From Hyphomicrobium sp. (lineage in GTDB: Bacteria > Pseudomonadota > Alphaproteobacteria > Rhizobiales > Hyphomicrobiaceae): 64,000 nt of DNA. A model generated the notes under the pieces. That model saw only the letters and a program-made list of their open reading frames with translations. It was not told the origin of the DNA and ran no database searches. Shown here in pieces: positions 27,704 through 34,561 of this stretch. Each line of letters starts with the position of its first letter. Within the stretch, counting starts at the first letter, position 1. Both the position numbers and the translations under genes were made by a program. The DNA is taken from the NCBI GenBank assembly GCA_013141015.1, contig JABFRT010000028.1, positions 1 through 64,000 on the forward strand. The letters are read 5' to 3'.

Positions 27704-28243
27704 CCCCCGACATGCGCTCAGCGCAAAAGCCGATAGCCGCTTGGCATCAAAATCCAACTGGTATCAGGCATTCGTCGCTATATTGGGTATGCGATCGAGC
27801 CGGAAGCATTCCTGAAAGCACTGAAATCGTGTCACCAGTGAGGCAACGCAAATATCGACCATCGTTTACCAACCGCCACGGTGCAGGCCGCAACCGGCCA
27901 ATTTCCAAAAAAACACTTATTGAATGGGCCTTTTCTGCAGTTGGAATAAATCCTCAGCCGATCCGTTCTCTCTCTGGGTATGCATCGAGCCGGCAAATGG
28001 TCTGTTGTCAAACGTGGTCCTTGGCCACTGCAGATGGCAGCGTTGAGTGTTGCTGGTTCTTGAGTAGTAACGGTTGACAATCCGGCTGCCGCTTCACATT
28101 CTGAATGTGTTGAGATCGCGGGCCAACCGCTGAGTTTGCGCTGAACGCTTTCGCGTCAGATCGCGCTCAAGCTTCAGCCGGCCGCCGCCGCAAGCCGCCA
28201 GAGACAGCGCTGAATTCGTTTTCAACGGAGATATCGTCGAGAG
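27704..28243. promoter_or_regulatory. divergent promoter region of the multiheme locus
   Basis: A 540-nt region between divergent genes. It holds an imperfect direct repeat, GGGTATGCGATCGAGCCGG at 27785-27803 and the same without the ninth base (G) at 27976-27993. A possible promoter for the rightward gene is TTGACA at 28074-28079, 17 nt, CATTCT at 28097-28102. No FNR box and no gene is seen. Confidence 0.4.
27785..27993. repeat. pair of 18-19 bp direct repeats, 190 bp apart
   Basis: Copies at 27785-27803 and 27976-27993 share 18 bases with one inserted G. They lie in the divergent control region of the cytochrome locus, so a binding site for a shared regulator is possible. They could also be remnants of a duplication. 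Confidence 0.45.
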
Positions 28244-29548
28244 ATGAGCCTCGATCCTGTCATCGCCTTTTATGCAGCTCCCCTTGTCGCGATTTGGAGC
28301 GTGTATCTGATCAAGCGGCGGCGCACTGAGTTCCGCAGCCTCAATGCACGAGAGGAAGCCATAGCCGCTGGCCTCAGCGAGCCAACGTCCCTGCATCCGG
28401 TCATCGACTCAGCTTTATGCGTCGGCTGCAAAGCCTGCCTTAACGCCTGTCCGGAAGGCGATATTCTCGGCCTCATCCGGGGCAAGGCGGAACTTGTCGA
28501 ACCATCCAACTGCATCGGCCACGGCGCATGCAAAACCGCCTGTCCGCGCGGTGCGATCTCGCTGGTGTTTGGCAGTGAAAAGCGGGGCGTGGATTTGCCG
28601 GTCGTCGGGCCCGACTTCGCAACCAATGTGCCCGGAATCTATATTGCCGGGGAACTTGGCGGCATGGGTCTTATTCGCAATGCCGTCGAGCAGGGCCGCC
28701 AGGCCATGCAGTCGATTGTCGCGCAAGGCAAAGCCAAACGCCCGGGAATGCTCGACGTGGTGATTGTCGGCAGTGGACCGGCTGGCATCGCGGCAAGCCT
28801 TGGCGCTATGGAAAAGCGTCTTCAATTCGTGACACTGGAACAAGACGCCTTCGGCGGCACCGTCGCGCACTTCCCGCGCGGCAAGATTGTGATGACGGCG
28901 CCCGCCGAATTACCGATTGTCGGGCAGATGAAATTCAAAGAGGTGAGCAAGGAAAAGCTACTCGCCTTCTGGCACAAGGTGATGCGGGATACGGGACTGA
29001 AGATCAACGACCAGGAGCGGGTCGAATCTGTCACGGCCATCGACGGCGGGTATGCGATCAAGACAACGCGCGCCCAATACCAGACGCAATCGGTTTTGCT
29101 TGCCATCGGCCGCCGCGGCACGCCCCGGCGTCTCGGGGCGCCCGGCGAAGAACTACCGAAAGTCGTCTACCGGATGGTCGATCCGGAACAATACCGCGGC
29201 CAACACGTGCTGGTTGTTGGCGGAGGGGACAGCGCGCTTGAAGCCGCGTCCAGCCTCGCGGACGAACCCGGAACAACCGTCACACTCTCTTATCGCAGCG
29301 ATGCCTTCGCACGCGCCAAGACGAAAAATCGCAAGCGCGTCGAAGATGCCGAGTTGGAGGGGCGGATCAACGTGCTGCTTTCCTCAACCGTTAGCGCCAT
29401 TCACCCCGATCATGTCGAGTTGAAGCACCGCAACGCACCCGTGGTTCTCCGCAACGATGCCATCATCGTTTGCGCTGGTGGAATCCTGCCAACTGATTTC
29501 TTGAAGAGCATGGGTATAACCATTGAGACCAAACATGGAACAGCTTGA
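28244..29548 (+). CDS. membrane-anchored ferredoxin-type Fe-S / FAD oxidoreductase
   Basis: A 434-residue fusion. Residues 3-24 form an anchor helix. Then come two ferredoxin motifs: CVGCKACLNACP (about 59-70) and CIGHGACKTACP (about 90-101), the latter with His in place of the second Cys. A pyridine-nucleotide-disulfide oxidoreductase fold follows, with GSGPAGIAAS (FAD) and GGGDSALEAASS (NAD(P)H). The CXXC redox pair of thioredoxin reductase is absent. It could feed NAD(P)H electrons to the membrane protein across the divergent promoter. It overlaps the next gene by 14 nt. Confidence 0.85.
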   Translation: MSLDPVIAFYAAPLVAIWSVYLIKRRRTEFRSLNAREEAIAAGLSEPTSLHPVIDSALCVGCKACLNACPEGDILGLIRGKAELVEPSNCIGHGACKTACPRGAISLVFGSEKRGVDLPVVGPDFATNVPGIYIAGELGGMGLIRNAVEQGRQAMQSIVAQGKAKRPGMLDVVIVGSGPAGIAASLGAMEKRLQFVTLEQDAFGGTVAHFPRGKIVMTAPAELPIVGQMKFKEVSKEKLLAFWHKVMRDTGLKINDQERVESVTAIDGGYAIKTTRAQYQTQSVLLAIGRRGTPRRLGAPGEELPKVVYRMVDPEQYRGQHVLVVGGGDSALEAASSLADEPGTTVTLSYRSDAFARAKTKNRKRVEDAELEGRINVLLSSTVSAIHPDHVELKHRNAPVVLRNDAIIVCAGGILPTDFLKSMGITIETKHGTA

Positions 29549-31076
29549 CCGCAGCCTCCGCTGTCTTCGCATATGTTTGTGTGCGGCAATCGCGTCCGGC
29601 TTCATTTCTGGCAACGCCACCGCGCAAGACGCGGCAAAGCCCACCGCCGATCCGGCCCTGGCAGCAGCCTTGCGCTCGGGATCATACAAAGAAGCCGTGC
29701 GGCTGCTTGAAACGCGGGCCAAGGGAGGCGATCGCGACGCCCAATATCAACTGGCGTCTCTGTATCGCGCCGGCCGTGGCATGGAGACCAACGACGCTGC
29801 GGCATTCAAATGGATGCAGGCCGCAGCGCGCCAGGGACATGTCAAAGCCCAATACAGTCTGGGTGCCATGTATCTCTCCGGCCGCGGTAGCGCGGTTGAT
29901 GTTGACGCGGGCAAATCGTGGCTGCAGAAGGCCGCGGCTCAAGGCCATGAGCAAGCCATCCGTCTGCTCGCCGAGGCGGCCAACACTCATAAAAGCCCAG
30001 CCAAGCCAGCGACGAAAACCGAGGCCTCCCGCATTTCCGCAACGGCATCACAGAATACCGCGCCATTGCCGCCTCTTGATCCAAATATCGTCAGCAACAC
30101 TGACGCCTCACGCGCGGCCAGTGCTATGCCCCCTTTTGTTGAAGCGGCTTGGCGCGGCCAAATCAAAACCGTGCAGCGCTTTCTCGATGCCCATGTCGAT
30201 CTCGAACAGAAGGATCGCGCCGGCAATACCGCGCTCAGCATGGCAGCCGCGGGCGGCCACCTTCCTGTCATCGAAGCGCTGCTTCAAGCGGGTGCAAAGG
30301 CCGATAGTGCCAACGCAAACGCCGAAACACCGCTTATGCACGCGGTGAACAAGGGCAAGGCCGACGCAGCGACGCGCCTGATCGCAGCCAAGGTGAACCT
30401 GAACGCCCGGACAACGAAGGGCGCTTCGGCCCTCGATTTGGCGGTTAAAATCTGCAATGCACCGGTCACAACAATTCTACTGCGGGCCGGTGCTATTGCT
30501 GCCGCGTCACCGAATGGCGAGACGCCGCTGATGCGGGCCGCGGCCCGCTGCGACGCGGCCGTCGTTGCAGCGTTGGCCACCTCAGCAGACGTGATCAACG
30601 CCCATAACGATCAGGGCCAATCAGCATTGTGGATTGCGGCCGACCAGACCAACAGCAGCGCCATTCAAATACTCCTCCAGCGCGGCGCTGACCCGGCGCA
30701 AACGGATGCTGGCGGCGACACACCGCTGATGCGCGCCTTGATCCGTGCCTCAGGCGATGCGGCACAAGCGCTGCTTGCCAAAAGCAGTGCACCCGATCAC
30801 CAAAATGCCAGCGGCAACACGGCCCTGATGCTGGCTGCCAAATCTGGATTGTCGGCTGCAGCCGCCGCGCTCATCAACGCCAAAGCCGACCTCGACCGGC
30901 GCAACACTCTCGGCTACAGCGCCTTGATGCTGGCTGCAGAGCAAGGCTATGCCGAAATTGCCAAACAACTGATTTCGGCCGGTGCCGATCAGAGCCTGCG
31001 CAATAAGAAGCGTGAACAGGCCCGCGATATTGCACTCGCGTCAGGCCACGAAACCGTGCTGCAAGTTCTAAAATAG
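29535..31076 (+). CDS. exported Sel1-repeat / ankyrin-repeat protein
   Basis: A 513-residue protein with a signal peptide (SLRCLRICLCAAIASGFISG.., cut near ATA). Two Sel1-type repeats follow at about 60-135 (DAQYQLASLYRAGRGM, KAQYSLGAMYLSGRG), then a Pro/Ala linker. Eight or nine ankyrin repeats run from about 200 to the end (AGNTALSMAAAGGHLPVIEALLQAGA and variants). It is a protein-interaction scaffold in the periplasm. Starting inside the Fe-S flavoprotein gene, it may help assemble the electron-transfer complex; this is inferred from position. Confidence 0.85.
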   Translation: MEQLDRSLRCLRICLCAAIASGFISGNATAQDAAKPTADPALAAALRSGSYKEAVRLLETRAKGGDRDAQYQLASLYRAGRGMETNDAAAFKWMQAAARQGHVKAQYSLGAMYLSGRGSAVDVDAGKSWLQKAAAQGHEQAIRLLAEAANTHKSPAKPATKTEASRISATASQNTAPLPPLDPNIVSNTDASRAASAMPPFVEAAWRGQIKTVQRFLDAHVDLEQKDRAGNTALSMAAAGGHLPVIEALLQAGAKADSANANAETPLMHAVNKGKADAATRLIAAKVNLNARTTKGASALDLAVKICNAPVTTILLRAGAIAAASPNGETPLMRAAARCDAAVVAALATSADVINAHNDQGQSALWIAADQTNSSAIQILLQRGADPAQTDAGGDTPLMRALIRASGDAAQALLAKSSAPDHQNASGNTALMLAAKSGLSAAAAALINAKADLDRRNTLGYSALMLAAEQGYAEIAKQLISAGADQSLRNKKREQARDIALASGHETVLQVLK

Positions 31077-31108
31077 AGAGCCCTGCAGGGTATTGGGGGC
31101 AGGGTATT

Positions 31109-31136
31109 GGGAGACAGCTGCGTGCAGCCGTCTCCC
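31109..31136. terminator. hairpin between convergent genes
   Basis: GGGAGAC..GTCTCCC arms with a GC-rich inner stem and one A-C mismatch, 33 nt after the Sel1/ankyrin stop and 20 nt before the stop of the opposing AhpD-like gene. There is no clear T-run. Confidence 0.5.
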
Positions 31137-31155
31137 CTAAACTCAAATTGGGCGT

Positions 31156-31518
31156 TCAAACTTTGGGCGTCTTCAAACCGGCGAATTGCCGATAAGCCTG
31201 ATAGGCGTAGCTTGCATACATGACCGACGGGCCGGCACCCATATAGACCGCCATGCCAAGCGTCTCGAGCACCTCATCATCGGTCGCGCCTTGATCAACT
31301 GCCGCCTTCGCATGAAAGGCAATGCAATCGTCGCAACGTGTCGCAACGCCAATTGCCAGCGCAATCAGTTCCTTGGTCTTGGTGTCGAGAGCCTTCGGTG
31401 CGAGCGCTGATTGCGCCATGCTGGAGAAAGCTTTCATCACCTCCGGCGATCCGGTTCGCAGATCGCGCAGCATGGCACTCAAATCACGTGTCAGTCCCGG
31501 CCAATTGTCAGTGCTCAC
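31156..31518 (-). CDS. carboxymuconolactone decarboxylase / AhpD-like protein
   Basis: A 120-residue all-helical protein of the CMD family. The AhpD-type redox motif reads RCDDCIAFHAK (CXXC followed by His), and the GATDDEVLETLGMAVYMG region is typical. Such proteins are thiol peroxidase-like or reductant proteins. Neighbours that handle sulfide (SQR remnant, rhodanese, BigR-like repressor) suggest work with thiols or persulfides, but the substrate is unknown. Confidence 0.85.
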   Translation of the reverse strand: MSTDNWPGLTRDLSAMLRDLRTGSPEVMKAFSSMAQSALAPKALDTKTKELIALAIGVATRCDDCIAFHAKAAVDQGATDDEVLETLGMAVYMGAGPSVMYASYAYQAYRQFAGLKTPKV

Positions 31519-31548
31519 GCAAGTCTCCTCACAGGTTGTACGTCTCTG

Positions 31549-31836
31549 TCACGGCAAATCTTCATCAAAACTTTTCAGCTTATCGATGCCAAGCATCTGA
31601 AGCGCCAACTTCTCATAGAACGGCTCGGACTTGCCCATCCTGATTTTCCGCAAGAAGTACTTTTCAAAGCCTATTTTTGCCGCATGCACCCACTTGCCGG
31701 AAGCCGACCAATTGACGTTGCGCGGCGGAATCTGCGGCTGGGCCACGAACGCAACGCCGCCATCACCAAAGTCGGCGATACAGACCGCATTCCAGCTGCC
31801 CTGCGCATTGGGCCCACCGAATTTGACGCCTTCCAT
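31549..31836 (-). CDS. C-terminal remnant of a sulfide:quinone oxidoreductase-like flavoprotein
   Basis: A 95-residue ORF that matches only the C-terminal end of SQR-like FAD oxidoreductases: CIADFGDGGVAFVAQPQIPP, then the amphipathic anchor WVHAAKIGFEKYFLRKIRMG and SEPFYEKLALQMLGI. The FAD and quinone domains, about three quarters of the protein, are missing. It still has an ATG with a perfect AAGGAG site and an in-frame TAG just before, so it may be expressed as a short protein. Deletion remnant is the simplest reading. An 18-bp palindrome lies 22 nt upstream. Confidence 0.6.
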   Translation of the reverse strand: MEGVKFGGPNAQGSWNAVCIADFGDGGVAFVAQPQIPPRNVNWSASGKWVHAAKIGFEKYFLRKIRMGKSEPFYEKLALQMLGIDKLKSFDEDLP

Positions 31837-31858
31837 CTACTCCTTCTAGCTGTTATTG

Positions 31859-31876
31859 CGTATTTGCGCAAATACG
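31859..31876. promoter_or_regulatory. 18-bp perfect palindrome between SQR remnant and rhodanese
   Basis: CGTATTTGCGCAAATACG is a perfect dyad, followed by the AT-rich GAATAATATAC. It is centred between two divergent sulfur genes, 22 nt from one start and 41 nt from the other. This is a likely operator for the BigR/SqrR-like ArsR repressor encoded 400 nt away; the binding is inferred. Confidence 0.6.
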
Positions 31877-31917
31877 AATAATATACACTCTCACCAACCG
31901 CGTCTGGAGCCCCTCGC

Positions 31918-32253
31918 ATGTTCGGATTTTCTAAACCCACACCCGTCGATATCATGACGCCCAAGCAAGCCGAGGCTGGCCAACGCAAGGGAGAGATTTG
32001 CCTCGTTGATGTGCGCGAAGCTGGAGAATGGGCGCAAATGCGGGTGCCGGGCGCCATTCACGCGCCGCTCTCAACCCTTGAGTCGCGCTTAGCCACGCTG
32101 CCGTCCGGCCGCGCGATCGTGTTTTACTGTTTATCGGGTCAGCGCTCGGCCCGCGCCATTGGCCTGTGCAAATCGCTGGGCCTGCCGCACCAAACGCATA
32201 TTGCGGGCGGTATCACAGCTTGGAAAGCGGCAGGGCTGCCGGTTGAAAAATAA
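31918..32253 (+). CDS. rhodanese-domain sulfurtransferase
   Basis: A 111-residue single rhodanese domain. LVDVREAGEWAQMRVPGAIHAP and the active-site loop FYCLSGQRSARA (catalytic Cys) are intact, as is the closing GGITAWKAAGLPV. It probably moves sulfane sulfur to thiols or sulfite. The context (SQR remnant, persulfide-type regulator) fits sulfide detoxification. It ends 4 nt from the convergent ArsR gene. Confidence 0.92.
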   Translation: MFGFSKPTPVDIMTPKQAEAGQRKGEICLVDVREAGEWAQMRVPGAIHAPLSTLESRLATLPSGRAIVFYCLSGQRSARAIGLCKSLGLPHQTHIAGGITAWKAAGLPVEK

Positions 32254-32257
32254 CTGG

Positions 32258-32596
32258 TCAGCCGGGACAGTAAATCTCGCGCAGTGTCTCCAGCACCCGC
32301 TCGATCTCAGAGCTGGCCAGCTGGTAATAAACGCGTTGCGCGTCTTTACGCGGCGTGATCAAGCCTTCAAGCCGCAATTGCGCCAACTGCTGGCTGGCGG
32401 CTTGCTCACGGATATCCAATCGCCCGGCGATTTCACCAACCGGCAGCTCCGCCTCGGCGAGCAAGCACAAAATGCGCAGCCGGACCGGGCTGGCCATGGC
32501 CTTCAAGAGCCGGGCAGCGTCCTCGGACGCTTCAATCATCCGCTCGGCTGGATCGGCGGCAGCTTTGCGTTTCTTAGCCGTAGTCTTCATGCCCAT
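32258..32596 (-). CDS. ArsR-family repressor, BigR/SqrR-like persulfide sensor
   Basis: A 112-residue winged-helix regulator. It has the two cysteines that mark the BigR/SqrR/YgaV group: one in RLRILCLLAEAELPVGEI, the other at the C-terminus in EIYCPG. In characterised members these form a disulfide or tetrasulfide on exposure to sulfane sulfur and release DNA. The recognition helix is EQAASQQLAQLRLEGLI. The start at 32596 (MGMKTT) is chosen; 32590 is as likely. The likely target is the palindrome at 31859-31876. Confidence 0.8.
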   Translation of the reverse strand: MGMKTTAKKRKAAADPAERMIEASEDAARLLKAMASPVRLRILCLLAEAELPVGEIAGRLDIREQAASQQLAQLRLEGLITPRKDAQRVYYQLASSEIERVLETLREIYCPG

Positions 32597-32683
32597 TTCA
32601 TAATCAGATGTTCGCAAACACGCAACGACAATGTACCATTCACGCCGCAGTCCCTGCGACCAATGGGATCGCAGGCGCCCATC

Positions 32684-32697
32684 TTGATTTGGGTCAA
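32684..32697. promoter_or_regulatory. FNR-type box upstream of ferredoxin-NADP reductase
   Basis: TTGATTTGGGTCAA matches TTGAT-N4-ATCAA with one mismatch (GTCAA). It lies 120 nt upstream of the rightward reductase gene and 87 nt upstream of the leftward ArsR gene. The reductase is the likelier target. Confidence 0.6.
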
Positions 32698-32817
32698 GGA
32701 TCTAAAATGCCAGGCGCGGCAGCAGTCACCGGCCAATGACCGGCTGACAGCAAAGGGCCGTACCAACGGCAATTGACGCGACGAAGATGAATTCGCGACG
32801 AAGAGGTGTGAACGCGC

Positions 32818-33639
32818 ATGCTTGATTCTCCGAAAACGCCGCCCCCCGAATCCCCGTCGCGCGCCTCCTCCGGATTGCTGCACGAGCGCGTGCTCGAAAT
32901 CCATCACTACACCGACAAGCTGTTCAGCTTCAAAACCACGCGCACATCTTCATTCCGCTTTCAAAGTGGTCAATTCACGATGATTGGTCTTGAGGTCAAT
33001 GGCCGCCCGCTGCTGCGCGCCTACAGCATGACCAACGCTGTCTATGACGACAACCTCGAATTCTTCAGCATCAAAGTTCCCGATGGGCCACTGACATCGA
33101 AACTGCAAAACATCGCTGTCGGCGATACGCTGCTGGTTGGAACTAAGCCGACCGGCACGCTGATCATCGGCAATCTCAAACCAGCACGCCGCCTGTTGCT
33201 GCTGGCGACAGGCACCGGCTTTGCCCCGTTTGCCAGTATCCTGCGCGATCCCGAAACCTATGACATGTTCGAGACGGTAATTGCTGTCGAAGGCTGCCGC
33301 CAGGTCGCCGAACTTGAGTACGCGACACAGGTGGTCGTGGGTGTGCGCTCACACGAATACTTAGGCGACATGGCCAAGGACAAGCTGCATTACTACGCGA
33401 CAGCCACCCGCGAACCCTACCATCATCAGGGCCGCATTCCTGACCTGATCGAAAACGGCAAACTTTTCGCCGACCTTGGCCTAGCCCCGCTTGATCTGGC
33501 AACTGACCGCGTCATGATGTGCGGTAATCCGCAAATGCTGGCGAGCCTCAAGGCACTGCTTGCTATGCGCGGCTTCACGGAAGGCAACAGCGGCACGCCC
33601 GGCGACTACGTCATTGAGAAAGCCTTTGTCGAACGCTGA
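32818..33639 (+). CDS. fpr: ferredoxin-NADP reductase
   Basis: FAD-containing reductase of 273 residues of the bacterial Fpr type. Seen are the FAD motif LLRAYSMTN (RxYS), GTLIIGNL, the NADP-binding LLATGTGFAPFASILRD, the MMCGNPQML region, and a C-terminus EKAFVER typical of subclass A with extension. About 20 disordered Pro/Ser residues precede the core. It exchanges electrons between NADPH and ferredoxin/flavodoxin. The upstream FNR-type box suggests induction at low oxygen. Confidence 0.92.
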   Translation: MLDSPKTPPPESPSRASSGLLHERVLEIHHYTDKLFSFKTTRTSSFRFQSGQFTMIGLEVNGRPLLRAYSMTNAVYDDNLEFFSIKVPDGPLTSKLQNIAVGDTLLVGTKPTGTLIIGNLKPARRLLLLATGTGFAPFASILRDPETYDMFETVIAVEGCRQVAELEYATQVVVGVRSHEYLGDMAKDKLHYYATATREPYHHQGRIPDLIENGKLFADLGLAPLDLATDRVMMCGNPQMLASLKALLAMRGFTEGNSGTPGDYVIEKAFVER

Positions 33640-33654
33640 GCGCGCGGCAACCTG

Positions 33655-34353
33655 TTATCGGGTAAAGCACATCGCCAGCGCCGACTGCCAGGGCGTGTAG
33701 AGACTGGAAAATCCAATCACCGCCATCGCCAGACCGGCAACCATCTGCAGTGACGCGCGCCCACCCAAGGCCTGTAACTTGGACACGCCATAACCTGCCG
33801 CAAGAACGGCCGGCAGTGTGCCAATACCGAACCCGGCCATGAACGTCACGCCGTGCGCAACAGAACCGGTCAGCGTTGCCGTGAACAGCGCGCCATAAAC
33901 CATCGGGCAGGCATTGCCACCCCACAACATACCCAGCGCGAACGGCGCAACGCGCGGCCATCCCCTCAGCGGCGCGGTCAATCGCTCAATCGACTGCGAA
34001 ACCAACACCGCGCCCTTATCGAACACGGCGACGCGCGGCAGCATACCCGCCATAGCAAGCCCCATACCCATCATGGCGACGGCTGCCGCCCACTGCAGCG
34101 TCCGGTATTTGGTGGCGATATCCGGTGTGATCAACGCCGATCCGAGATAGGCACCGGTTGCCCCAAGCAGGGCATAGGTCGTGATCCGTCCGGCTTGAAG
34201 CACGAGAAGGTACGTGAGCCGCTGCCGTTCGGTGTCGGGGCGCAGGAACAGCAGTGCGCTGCCGCAGATGCCTGAGCACATGGCGCCGCAATGGAGCGCG
34301 CTGGCGAGCCCCATCACCATGCCGCCGATCAGGGCTGTTTCAAAATTTGCCAT
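33655..34353 (-). CDS. TauE/SafE-family (COG2836-like) membrane protein of the cco locus
   Basis: A 232-residue polytopic protein with six to seven helices. The first helix carries LHCGAMCSGICG, rich in Cys, His and Met, which looks like a metal-transit site. Proteins of this family commonly stand beside ccoGHIS. A role in copper supply for cbb3 assembly is suspected but not shown. The ATG at 34353 overlaps ccoS by 14 nt. It is the last gene of the cluster, tail to tail with fpr. Confidence 0.8.
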   Translation of the reverse strand: MANFETALIGGMVMGLASALHCGAMCSGICGSALLFLRPDTERQRLTYLLVLQAGRITTYALLGATGAYLGSALITPDIATKYRTLQWAAAVAMMGMGLAMAGMLPRVAVFDKGAVLVSQSIERLTAPLRGWPRVAPFALGMLWGGNACPMVYGALFTATLTGSVAHGVTFMAGFGIGTLPAVLAAGYGVSKLQALGGRASLQMVAGLAMAVIGFSSLYTPWQSALAMCFTR

Positions 34354-34561
34354 GCGCTTGTTCTTGAGTGTTGCCACCCGCGGCCTCGCCGCCGGCCGAT
34401 TGCGCGGCCGCCGCGTTGAGCGGTTCGCCGTCCTCGATCGCGCGCCAACCGGCGCCCTCTAGATCTTCAAACTGGCCGTCGCGCAGCGCCCACAAGAACG
34501 CTCCAAGCCCGAGCAAACCAAGCGACAGAGCGGCCGGTAACAACCAAGCGAGTGACGTCAT
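34340..34561 (-). CDS. ccoS: cbb3 oxidase assembly protein CcoS
   Basis: A 73-residue small membrane protein. An N-terminal helix (LAWLLPAALSLGLLGLGAFLW) is followed by the diagnostic stretch LRDGQFEDLEGAGWRAI and a Gly/Ala-rich tail. Needed in other bacteria to insert cofactors into CcoN. The ATG overlaps the ccoI stop by one nucleotide (TGATG). Confidence 0.93.
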   Translation of the reverse strand: MTSLAWLLPAALSLGLLGLGAFLWALRDGQFEDLEGAGWRAIEDGEPLNAAAAQSAGGEAAGGNTQEQAHGKF

